Positions 35,007 to 42,177 of a stretch of 64,000 nucleotides of DNA are shown piece by piece; the first letter of the stretch is position 1; every line of letters starts with the position of its first letter. Source of the DNA: CAWDZK01 sp963726615 (GTDB taxonomy: Bacteria > Actinomycetota > Actinomycetes > JACCUZ01); assembly GCA_963726615.1 (NCBI GenBank), contig CAVSCX010000016.1, positions 248,001 through 312,000 of the forward strand, in the 5' to 3' direction. Both the position numbers and the translations under genes were made by a program. Below the pieces are notes generated by a model. It worked only from the letters and a program-made list of their open reading frames with translations. It did no database searches and was not told the origin of the DNA.

Positions 35007-35036
35007 TTGCCCGGTTCGGGCGCGGCCAGGTAACCT
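35007..35036 (+). promoter_or_regulatory. Putative promoter of tRNA-Ser(GCU)
   Basis: TTGCCC (35007) and TAACCT (35031) are spaced by 18 bp, and transcription would begin about 25 bases before the mature tRNA. The -35 box is weak. Confidence 0.4.
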
Positions 35037-35040
35037 TTCA

Positions 35041-35068
35041 CCCGCAGTCGGCCCCGGCTGACTGCGGG
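35041..35068 (+). other. Hairpin in the tRNA leader, touching the mature 5' end
   Basis: CCCGCAGTCGGCC (35041-35053) pairs with GGCTGACTGCGGG (35056-35068) with one G-U pair. The last G is also the first base of the tRNA. In the precursor this stem competes with or positions the acceptor stem, so it may affect RNase P cleavage. Confidence 0.6.
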
Positions 35069-35158
35069 GAGGCGTCGCCTAGTCCGGTCTATGGCGCCGC
35101 ACTGCTAATGCGGTTTGGGGCTTCAACCCCATCGGGAGTTCAAATCTCCCCGCCTCCG
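35068..35158 (+). tRNA. tRNA-Ser(GCU)
   Basis: Class II cloverleaf. The acceptor stem GGAGGCG pairs with CGCCTCC (35151-35157), with G35158 as discriminator. The anticodon loop CTGCTAA gives anticodon GCT. The variable arm is long (TTGGGGCTTCAACCCCA region), and the T arm is GGGAG-TTCAAAT-CTCCC. CCA is not encoded. It reads AGC and AGU codons. Confidence 0.97.
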
Positions 35159-35175
35159 CCCACAGGTCCTTCGGG

Positions 35176-35922
35176 TCAGGTCAGCGTGGCGTTGGCGACC
35201 GGCGCCGCGAACGATCGGCACCAGATCAGCACCGTCTGGCGCCCGGAGACGTCGGCGTCCGCCGGCACCTCGTAGTTCTGGTTGCCCTTGTTGCCCTTCA
35301 GCCGCCCGAGGAACGTCCCGCCGTCGGGGTCGCGGCTGTCCTTGCCGCGCACGAGGTAGACCACGTAGTCCGGCCCAGGTTGCACGTCGAGGTCGTCGAA
35401 GCGCACCAGGTTGGCCCCCTCGGACGTGGCGAGCAGGCGGACCCTTCCGGTCGCCCGGTAGTCCAGCTTGCGCAGCCGACCTTCACCCAGCACCGTCGCG
35501 GTCGGCCGCTCCGGTGTCGTCGACGCGCTCGGTGCAGCTGGCGAGGGCGTACCGGTGCTCTGCGTCCGCGTCGGCGCACTCGCCGACGGCGTCCCGGCGT
35601 TCGCCGACGGCGGGACCACGGCGACCTCGAGCGCCTCGTCGACCCGCCGGTCGATCGCGGTGGGCAGCACGGTCACGGCCAGCACGCCGAGCACGAGCAC
35701 CGCCTGCACGGCGCGGGCCAGGACCGGCCGGCGGCGGCCGAGCAGCCGCCCGACCGCTATCACCACGACGACGACGAGCGCGATGAAGACGAGCGCGCGC
35801 GGCGTGGTGAGCGTCGACCGGACGAGCTCGGGGTTCCAGGCGTACGTCGCACCCAGCGACACCAGGGCCACGCCGACCGGCACCAGCCACCCCGGCAGCC
35901 CGCTCCTGCGGTCGGCGTCCAT
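35176..35922 (-). CDS. Membrane-anchored DM13-domain protein
   Basis: 248 residues. Two or three N-terminal membrane helices (LVPVGVALVSLGATYAW, ALVFIALVVVVVIAVG, VLVLGVLAVTVLP), a Pro/Ser/Thr-rich linker (~100-140), and a C-terminal DM13 domain outside the membrane: LVRFDDLDVQPGPDYVVYLV, KGNKGNQNYEVP, and VLIWCRSFAAPVANATL with the conserved Cys. DM13 is proposed to act in electron transfer. Convergent with the tRNA gene. Confidence 0.85.
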   Translation of the reverse strand: MDADRRSGLPGWLVPVGVALVSLGATYAWNPELVRSTLTTPRALVFIALVVVVVIAVGRLLGRRRPVLARAVQAVLVLGVLAVTVLPTAIDRRVDEALEVAVVPPSANAGTPSASAPTRTQSTGTPSPAAPSASTTPERPTATVLGEGRLRKLDYRATGRVRLLATSEGANLVRFDDLDVQPGPDYVVYLVRGKDSRDPDGGTFLGRLKGNKGNQNYEVPADADVSGRQTVLIWCRSFAAPVANATLT

Positions 35923-36074
35923 CGCTCCACTGTGCCCCGAGACCGGAGCGGCGTGTCGGCTCGGGCCCCAACGTCACAAAGACGCAAGAACCTCCGACGT
36001 ACGCCGGCGGGAGTACACCGACCTGCCGCGCTCGGCCGACGCGCCCGGCGACCGCACCGCCGTACGGTGGCCGG

Positions 36075-37298
36075 GTGGACGGACCGGCCCACTCGCACCC
36101 CCGCGGGCGCCCCCCGTGGGAGCGCGGCGCCTGGGCAGGACCGCCCTGGGCCGGCGGGTTCCGGGGCCGGGGCCGGGGCCGTGGCCGGACGGGCCGGGTC
36201 TGGCCGGTGCTGCCGCTGCTGGTGGTCCAGCTCGGCGTCCCCTACCTCGCCGGGCTCACCCGCCCGGCCGGGCGGCTGGACCTGTGGGGTGCGGTCCTGC
36301 TTGTCCTCGCGTCGGTTCTTCCGGGCTACGCCGGGCGTCTCCCGCTGCCGGCCCTGGCCGGTACGGCGGCGGCGACCGGGGGCTATCTCGGCCTGGACCA
36401 GCCCGGGGGGCCAGTCGTGCTCGGCGTCGTCGTCTGCACCGTGACGGCTGCTGCCCGGGGCCGGCGCTGGTGGGTGTGGGGGGTGCTGGCCGGCGGCCTG
36501 GTGGTGTCGGGGGTCGTCACCGTGGGATCCACCGGTGCCTGGCCGGCCTGGGGCCGGCTCACCGCGCTCGGCCTCGGGACCGTCGGCCTGGGGCTGCTCG
36601 CCGAGCTGGTCCGGGAGCGCACAGCGCGCTTCGCCGAGATGCGCCGCCGCGGCGAGGAGAGGTCCCGGCGGCAGGCCAGCGACGAGCGGCTGCAGCTGGC
36701 CCAGGAGCTGCACGACGTGCTGGCCCACGACGTCTCGCTGATGAACGTGCAGGCCAGCACCGCGCTGCACCTGTTCGACGACGACCCGAACCGGGCCCGC
36801 GACGCGCTCGCCGCCATCAAGGAGGTGAGCCACGAGACGCTGCAGGAGCTGCGGGCGACCGTCAGCGCCCTGCGCACCGAGGACGCCGGCGCGCCCCTGC
36901 AACCGGCCGCCGTCCTCGCCGACGTCGAGTCGCTCGCCGCCCGCAGCACCGCTGCCGGACTGGCGGTGACAGTGCGTCGGAGTGGCGACGTCCGGCCGCT
37001 GCCGCAGCGCGTCGAGCTCGCCGGTTTCCGCCTGGTGCAGGAGGCCGTCACCAACGCCCGCCGCCACTCCGGCGCCGCGAGCGCGACCGTGACGCTCGAC
37101 TACGGGACCGACGCGCTGTCGCTCAGCGTCCTCGACCGCGGCCGCGGTCGGGTCGCCGACCGGCCGGACGGTCACGGGCTCGTCGGCATGCGCGAACGGG
37201 TCCACGCCCTCGGCGGCGACCTGGACGCGGGTACGGCGCCGGGCGGCGGCTTCCTCGTCCGGGCCCGGCTGCCGCTCGGCGGCGGTGGCCACTCGTGA
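36075..37298 (+). CDS. NarL-type sensor histidine kinase
   Basis: 407 residues. About five membrane helices (~30-165), then a HisKA_3 dimerisation domain with His213 in AQELHDVLAHDVSLM, and an HATPase_c domain (EAVTNARRHSG, DGHGLVGMRERV, GGGFLVRARLPL). There is no large external sensor domain, so it probably senses a membrane or wall signal. GTG start with TACGGT 6 bases upstream and no Shine-Dalgarno, hence probably leaderless. GTGA overlap with its response regulator. Confidence 0.9.
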   Translation: MDGPAHSHPRGRPPWERGAWAGPPWAGGFRGRGRGRGRTGRVWPVLPLLVVQLGVPYLAGLTRPAGRLDLWGAVLLVLASVLPGYAGRLPLPALAGTAAATGGYLGLDQPGGPVVLGVVVCTVTAAARGRRWWVWGVLAGGLVVSGVVTVGSTGAWPAWGRLTALGLGTVGLGLLAELVRERTARFAEMRRRGEERSRRQASDERLQLAQELHDVLAHDVSLMNVQASTALHLFDDDPNRARDALAAIKEVSHETLQELRATVSALRTEDAGAPLQPAAVLADVESLAARSTAAGLAVTVRRSGDVRPLPQRVELAGFRLVQEAVTNARRHSGAASATVTLDYGTDALSLSVLDRGRGRVADRPDGHGLVGMRERVHALGGDLDAGTAPGGGFLVRARLPLGGGGHS

Positions 37299-37960
37299 TC
37301 CGGGTGCTCATCGCCGACGACCAGGCCCTGGTGCGCGCCGGGTTCCGGTCCCTGCTCGACGCCCAGCCCGACGTCGAGGTCGTGGGTGAGGCCGCTGACG
37401 GCGACGCCGCCGTCGCCTTGGCGCGCGAGCACGCCCCGGACGTCGTCCTCATGGATGTCCGGATGCCCGGTAGCGACGGCCTGGACGCGACCCGGCAGAT
37501 CGTGGCCGACCCCTCGCTCGCGGGCGTCCGCGTCGTCATCCTCACGACCTTCGACCTGGACGAGTACGTCTTCGCGGCGCTGCGTGCGGGCGCGAGCGGC
37601 TTCCTGCTGAAGGACACCGAGCCGGTCGACCTGCTGGCCGGGGTGCGTGCAGTGGCTCGCGGCGACGCCCTGCTGGCACCGTCGGTCACCCGCCGGCTCA
37701 TCGCAGAGTTCGCCACCAGGCTGCGCGAGCCGCGGCCCGCCACCGTCCTCGACCCTCTCACCGACCGCGAGCGCGAGGTCGTGACGCTGGTCGGCGGCGG
37801 CCTGTCCAACGACGAGATCGCCGAGCGGCTGGTCGTGTCGCCCACGACGGCCAAGACCCACGTGAGCCGCGCCATGGTCAAGCTCGCCGTCCGCGACCGG
37901 GCCCAGCTGGTGGTGCTGGCCTACGAGACCGGGCTGGTCCGGCCGGGCTGGCTGGCCTGA
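37295..37960 (+). CDS. NarL/LuxR-family response regulator
   Basis: 221 residues. Receiver domain with the acidic pair in LIADDQALVR, phospho-acceptor Asp54 (LMDVRMPGSDG), and the Thr and Lys switch residues (ILTTFD, LLKDT). LuxR-type HTH at ~150-210 (LTDREREVVTLVGGGLSN, SPTTAKTHVSRAM). Cognate to the overlapping kinase. Targets unknown; the gene downstream (DUF1707) is a candidate. Confidence 0.93.
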   Translation: MIRVLIADDQALVRAGFRSLLDAQPDVEVVGEAADGDAAVALAREHAPDVVLMDVRMPGSDGLDATRQIVADPSLAGVRVVILTTFDLDEYVFAALRAGASGFLLKDTEPVDLLAGVRAVARGDALLAPSVTRRLIAEFATRLREPRPATVLDPLTDREREVVTLVGGGLSNDEIAERLVVSPTTAKTHVSRAMVKLAVRDRAQLVVLAYETGLVRPGWLA

Positions 37961-38088
37961 CGGTCCACCGCGCCCCCGGTGGCCTGCTTCCCGAGGCGTA
38001 GCCGGGTTCGCTCCCGCGGTACGACGACAGCGGCGGCGCCGCGGCCGAGGCTGGTGACGTACCCGAGCCCCGATCGAGGGAGGACACC

Positions 38089-38577
38089 ATGACGGAGAGC
38101 TGGACCGGTGCGCGGCGCGTCCGCGCCGGCGACACCGACCGCGACCGCGCCGTCGCCGCGCTTCAGCGTCACCACCAGGCCGGCCGGCTCACGGCCGAGG
38201 AGTTCGAGGACCGGATGGGTGCGGCGCTGGCCGCGACCTGGCTGGACGAGCTGCCCCCGCTGCTTGTCGACCTGCCGGAGGAACACAGCGGCGCGCCGGG
38301 GAGTCAGCGGCCGACCGACGGACCCGTCGGCTCCCGCCCCGGCTCCGAGCACGAGCACCCCGTCGGCTCGCCCTGGGCCAGGGGAGGCCCGTCGCGTCGC
38401 GGTCGTGGGCCGTGGCCGCTGCTGCCGGTGGTCGTGCTCGCGCTTGTCGTGACCGGCTCGGTAGCCGCGGTCGCGCACGGGCACTTCCCGTTCCCCCTGC
38501 TGTGGCTGGCACTGGTCGCCCTGTGGTGGCGACCCTGGTGGCTGCGCCGGGCCTGGTCCGGTCGTCCGCGCCGATGA
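38089..38577 (+). CDS. DUF1707 membrane protein
   Basis: 162 residues. An N-terminal DUF1707 domain (RVRAGDTDRDRAVAAL, GRLTAEEFEDRMGAAL, DELPPLLVDLP), a charged linker, and two C-terminal membrane helices. DUF1707 is common in actinobacteria next to two-component systems. It has a good Shine-Dalgarno (GGGAGG) before the ATG. Function unknown. Confidence 0.85.
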   Translation: MTESWTGARRVRAGDTDRDRAVAALQRHHQAGRLTAEEFEDRMGAALAATWLDELPPLLVDLPEEHSGAPGSQRPTDGPVGSRPGSEHEHPVGSPWARGGPSRRGRGPWPLLPVVVLALVVTGSVAAVAHGHFPFPLLWLALVALWWRPWWLRRAWSGRPRR

Positions 38578-38584
38578 CGCGCCG

Positions 38585-39667
38585 TCAGCGCAGCAGGAGC
38601 GTGGCCACGACACCGAAGTGGTCCGAGGCCCACAGCGGCGGCGTGGCCTGGAACGGCGAGTTGCCGACGAGGCGGGCACGGACCGGCCGGGCCCGGCCGT
38701 GGCCCAGGACGAGGTCGATCCGGGACCCGGCTTGCGAGACCGGGTTGGCCAGGGTCGGGTCCTGGCAGCACGAGTAGCCCGGGTCGGCCCCCCTGACGCG
38801 CCACGCGTCGGTGAACGTCGAGGTCATCGCGGCGTAGGTGCCGGTCGTGCTGCCGTCCGCCGCCGAGTTGAGGTCGCCGAGCACGACGTCCCGACCTCGA
38901 CCGAGCGCCGGGCCGGCGAGCAGCTCCTGCGCCTGTGCCTCCTGGACCGCGGGGTAGTCCTGGGTCTCGAGGTGGGTGTTCACCACATGGAAACGGGTGC
39001 CCCGGTACCTGCCGTCGACCGAGGCCCAGCCCCGGTCGATGGAGATCGCCGGCGCGCCGGGCAGCGGAGGCGCGAAGCGCTGCTGCGCCTCGTAGGTGCC
39101 CGACCGTGGGCGGAACCAGCGCAGGGCCCGGGTTCGCCGTACGAGGATGACGTCCCGGTCCTTGAGGGTGACGCTGCACGCACCGACGAAATCCAGGGCG
39201 CAGGGGCTCACCAGCGGCACCGGACCGATGTCCGCGTTGCGGGAGACGGCGGCGACCGAGTAGTGCAGACCGCGTGCCTCGAGCGCCCTCCGGAGGATGC
39301 GCAGGAAGTTCTGGCTCGGCGGGGTCCCCGGGCCCGTAGTCACCCAGGTCGACACCTCCTGCAGCCCGATCAGGTGCGGTCTGGTGGCCGCGATCTCGTC
39401 GGCCACCGCAGCGGCGCGGGTCGGGAAGTCGGAGGCCTGCGCCTGGGCGTAGATGGTCGCCACGGCTCCCAGGAAAGACGTGACGTCCGTGGCTGCCAGT
39501 GCCGGCGTCAGGTCGGAACCCAGGTAGAGGTTGCGCGTCATCAGCGTCAGCCGGGGGTTGCTGCGGTCGGGCCGGGCCTCCGCGGGCGCCGGCAGGACGG
39601 TCAGCAGCGACACCGCCAGGATCCCCGCGGCCATCGAGCCGAGAACCGCCCTGCCCCGAGAAGCCAC
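38585..39667 (-). CDS. Secreted endonuclease/exonuclease/phosphatase-family protein
   Basis: 360 residues. Signal peptide at the N-terminus (VLGSMAAGILAVSLLTVLPAPAEA). EEP-fold motifs: LTLMTRNLYLGSDLTP, HLIGLQEVSTW (metal Glu), VNTHLETQ, VLGDLNSAADGS and the C-terminal SDHFGVVATLL. It may cut extracellular nucleic acid or a phospholipid/phosphate ester. The GTG start has GGAGGTGG upstream and gives the signal peptide; the longer upstream frame is read through a gene remnant and was rejected. Confidence 0.87.
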   Translation of the reverse strand: MASRGRAVLGSMAAGILAVSLLTVLPAPAEARPDRSNPRLTLMTRNLYLGSDLTPALAATDVTSFLGAVATIYAQAQASDFPTRAAAVADEIAATRPHLIGLQEVSTWVTTGPGTPPSQNFLRILRRALEARGLHYSVAAVSRNADIGPVPLVSPCALDFVGACSVTLKDRDVILVRRTRALRWFRPRSGTYEAQQRFAPPLPGAPAISIDRGWASVDGRYRGTRFHVVNTHLETQDYPAVQEAQAQELLAGPALGRGRDVVLGDLNSAADGSTTGTYAAMTSTFTDAWRVRGADPGYSCCQDPTLANPVSQAGSRIDLVLGHGRARPVRARLVGNSPFQATPPLWASDHFGVVATLLLR

Positions 39668-39905
39668 GACCCCCACCTCCGCTGACAACCGGGCGAGCCG
39701 CGCCGGGCCGGGCACGTCCGCGTCCCGAGCCTGCTCGCCCGGCGTTGTCCGGTCAATGCGCCTGCCTCGCGGGAAGCCCGGCGGCGCCGGGTCCAGACAG
39801 CTGTCACGCGGACGAGACGCGACGCGCGGCTGCGCACAGCGGCCGGGTGAGCGACCTGGTGACGCTTGGCGCGGAGCTGCGGTTGGCGAGGATGTCCGAA
39901 GGTGA

Positions 39906-40275
39906 GGTGCTGATCGAGGAGGGGGCCGTCCCACCGAGGCGCCACGGTGAACCGCGCGCCGTCGACGTCGCGGCCGCGGCCGTCGGTGACGACGGCGTCG
40001 GCTCGTGGCCGGCGCAGCCAGCCGGCGACCTGCTCACCGTCCGGGCCCGGGGCGTCCAGATCGTGGTTGCCAGACGCCGCGAGCACGACGGCCCCATCGG
40101 ATGGCCGCTCCAGACAGCTGTCGAGCACGACGACCTGCACCTCGAGCGGCACAGGGTTCGCCACGTCGGCCAGGTCGCCGGCCATCGACACGACGTCTAC
40201 GTCGTCGGCGGCGTACAACAGCCAGTCGTAGTGGCGCAGGCGGTAGTGCAGGTCGGACACCGCCAGCAGCCGCAC
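39906..40275 (-). pseudogene. Truncated metallophosphoesterase
   Basis: The first ~120 codons look like a calcineurin-type phosphoesterase: AVSDLHYRLRHYDWL, SMAGDLADV, LAASGNHDLD, TVAPRWDGPLL. After the WDGPL block the homology stops. The frame continues into unrelated Arg/Pro-rich sequence that runs into the promoter and start of the EEP gene, and the metal-binding GHxH half is missing. This points to a deletion that removed the 3' part. Family members are normally near 230-250 residues. Confidence 0.68.
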
Positions 40276-40380
40276 GGCGTCATCCGGACGCAGCCCCTGG
40301 GTGCGGCAACGGGGCGTCCACCTGACGGCCGCGCCGTAGCGCTCCGCCCCGGCCCCGGACGACGCCGCGCCGGGGACGCG

Positions 40381-40713
40381 CTACCTCCCCGCGTCCCGGC
40401 GAGGAAACCGGCGCTCAGCGGCGGACGGACTTGTGCTCAGGGACTCGCCGATCTCGCTCCACGTGTGGCCGTGGTCGAGGAGGACGTCGACGAGGTCGCG
40501 CTGGGTCGCGGTGAGCTCCTCGATGGCGACGGTCACGAGCGACAGCGCCGTCACGGCGTCGGTCGAGGCGCGCGCCTGGGTGACCGCACGCAGCGCGCGG
40601 GCGATGTCGTCGCCCAGCCGGCGCAGCTCGAGTCGGGGCACCGGGATCGCGCTGTCGTCCGGTCCGTGGCCGGACCGGTCCACCTGTGCGGGGGTACCGG
40701 GGTTCCTGCTCAT
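40381..40713 (-). CDS. Small protein with HTH-like C-terminus
   Basis: 110 residues. The region LVDVLLDHGHTWSEIGESLSTSPSAAERRF resembles the sigma-70 region 4-like helix-turn-helix found in small actinobacterial regulators. The N-terminus is polar, then helical (LELRRLGDDIARALRAV). The ATG follows a weak Shine-Dalgarno (AGGACG). It lies downstream of hsp20 on the same strand, behind a strong hairpin. A regulator role is inferred. Confidence 0.6.
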   Translation of the reverse strand: MSRNPGTPAQVDRSGHGPDDSAIPVPRLELRRLGDDIARALRAVTQARASTDAVTALSLVTVAIEELTATQRDLVDVLLDHGHTWSEIGESLSTSPSAAERRFPRRDAGR

Positions 40714-40741
40714 GGGAAGCGTCCTGATCTCCCTCGCCCCG

Positions 40742-40773
40742 CCGGCCCGGACGCGGTGCTGCGTCCGGGCCGG
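40742..40773 (-). terminator. Strong hairpin downstream of hsp20
   Basis: CCGGCCCGGACGC and GCGTCCGGGCCGG form a perfect 13-bp stem with the 6-base loop GGTGCT, 41 bases after the hsp20 stop. There is no U-tract, which is common for terminators in high-GC actinobacteria. Confidence 0.7.
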
Positions 40774-40813
40774 GTCGGGGGATCCTGCGCGGGACGGGGT
40801 CCCGCCGTGCCCC

Positions 40814-41329
40814 TCAGTCCTGCCGCGCCGGCTCGGCGTGGCCCTCGAGGGTGCGGCTGTCGCCGCCAGCGCGGATGGCGACCTTCTGGGGCGGCTGCAC
40901 CGGCTTGGTGACCTCACGGACGCGGACCTGCAGAAGGCCGCGGTCGTAGTCGGCCTCGACGTGGTCGGCGGTCACGCCGTCCGGCAGCGCGAACTCCCGC
41001 CGGAACGAGCCGTAGCGCAGCTCGCGCACCAGGACCTTGCCGCTGTCGTCGCGGTCGTCCGAGCGGTCGCGGCGCTGACCACTGATGGTCAACCGGCCCT
41101 CGGCGACCTCGATGTCGACGTCCTTGTCGACGTCGACGCCGGGCAGCTCCAGGGTGATGACGACGTCGGCGCCGTCGGCGCGCATCTCGACGGCGGGGAC
41201 GTAGCCGGCGGTCGTCCTGCCGCCGGGCCGCCGACCGGGCGTCGGGCCCCAGGTGCGCCGGACCAGCTCGTCGAAGTCCTGGTCCAGACGGGCCAGCGTG
41301 GTGAACGGATCCCACGGGGTGCGAGCCAT
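40814..41329 (-). CDS. Hsp20 small heat shock protein
   Basis: 171 residues. N-terminal arm (WDPFTTLARLDQDFDELV), alpha-crystallin domain (~45-145: VPAVEMRADGADVVITLELPGV, LRYGSFRREFALPDGV, ADYDRGLLQVRV) and a short C-terminal tail. It holds unfolded proteins during heat stress. The ATG has AGGAGGG 5-6 bases upstream. The upstream region holds a CIRCE site and a stable hairpin, so expression is likely under HrcA control and perhaps also RNA structure. Confidence 0.93.
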   Translation of the reverse strand: MARTPWDPFTTLARLDQDFDELVRRTWGPTPGRRPGGRTTAGYVPAVEMRADGADVVITLELPGVDVDKDVDIEVAEGRLTISGQRRDRSDDRDDSGKVLVRELRYGSFRREFALPDGVTADHVEADYDRGLLQVRVREVTKPVQPPQKVAIRAGGDSRTLEGHAEPARQD

Positions 41330-41351
41330 GATTCCCTCCTGTTGGCTGATG

Positions 41352-41374
41352 CCTCGAGGGGTGTCCCCTCGAGG
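41352..41374 (-). promoter_or_regulatory. Perfect 10-bp hairpin in the hsp20 leader
   Basis: CCTCGAGGGG and CCCCTCGAGG flank TGT. The hairpin lies between the CIRCE site and the hsp20 ribosome binding site. It could be a second operator, a stabilising 5' stem, or part of a temperature-sensitive leader. Confidence 0.6.
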
Positions 41375-41378
41375 ACGG

Positions 41379-41405
41379 CTGGCACTCTCATGCATAGAGT
41401 GCTAA
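41379..41405 (-). promoter_or_regulatory. CIRCE element (HrcA operator)
   Basis: The arms CTGGCACTC and GAGTGCTAA are separated by 9 bases; the consensus is TTAGCACTC-N9-GAGTGCTAA. One arm is perfect and the other differs in two outer bases. HrcA binds this element and represses chaperone genes until heat shock. hrcA itself is not in the window. Confidence 0.9.
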
Positions 41406-41492
41406 TCCGATCGGCGGCTGTCAAGCCCCTTTTCCGGTTGTCTGCCGGCCGCGATGGACAAGCCCGGAAGCACAGCCGGACGAGGAGGTGAC

Positions 41493-42065
41493 GTGGCCGA
41501 CGAGCCGCCCCGGGTGCACGCCACGACGGTCGTCGCCTGGCGCAGCTGGCTGCGGCGCAACCACGCGCGCAGCGGCGGGGTGAACCTGGTCTCCTGGAAG
41601 TCGCACACCGGCCGGCCCCGGATCTCCTACGACGACGCGGTCCTGGAGGCGCTTGCGTACGGCTGGGTCGACAGCACCCAGCGCACCGTCGACGGCGAGC
41701 GCAGCATGCTGTGGTTCTCACCGCGCCGGCCGGCCAGCGGCTGGTCGCGGCCCAACAAGCTGCGGGTCGAGCGGCTGCTGGCCGAGGGCCGGATGGCACC
41801 CGCCGGTCAGGCCGCGATCGACGCGGCCAAGGCCAGCGGGTCATGGACGCTGCTCGACGAGGTCGAGGACCTCGTGGTGCCCGACGACCTCGCCGCCGCC
41901 CTCGCCGAGCGACCCGGCTCGGCCGGACACTGGGAACGCTTCCCGCGCTCGGTCCGGCGCAGCATCCTGGAGTGGATCGTGCAGGCCAAGCGGCCCGAGA
42001 CCCGCGCGCGGCGGGTGCTCGAGACCGCGGAGAGAGCCGCCCGGGGGGAGCGGGCCCACCAGTAG
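41493..42065 (+). CDS. YdeI/OmpD-associated family protein
   Basis: About 190 residues. The block AWRSWLRRNHARSGGVNLVSWKSHTG, RISYDDAVLEALAYGWVDS, the WFSPRRPASGWSRPNK motif and ERFPRSVRRSILEWIVQAKRPETRARR are typical of this family (also named bacteriocin-protection protein). The GTG start has GAGGAGG 4 bases upstream; an ATG 13 codons earlier lacks one. Function poorly known. Confidence 0.82.
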   Translation: MADEPPRVHATTVVAWRSWLRRNHARSGGVNLVSWKSHTGRPRISYDDAVLEALAYGWVDSTQRTVDGERSMLWFSPRRPASGWSRPNKLRVERLLAEGRMAPAGQAAIDAAKASGSWTLLDEVEDLVVPDDLAAALAERPGSAGHWERFPRSVRRSILEWIVQAKRPETRARRVLETAERAARGERAHQ

Positions 42066-42177
42066 CCACCCGATCGCTCACCTGCTCAGCCGCGGACGCA
42101 ACCGCCGGCCCCGCAGACGCGTCGTCCTCTAGGTAGTCGTCCACGAGGAAGCCGTCCCCGTCACGTCAGGAACCGCC

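Noticed and set aside
39668..39934. Upstream extension of the EEP-family protein by 89 codons
   Set aside because: The extra part is Arg/Pro-rich and overlaps the gene remnant; the GTG at 39667 has a strong Shine-Dalgarno and gives a signal peptide.
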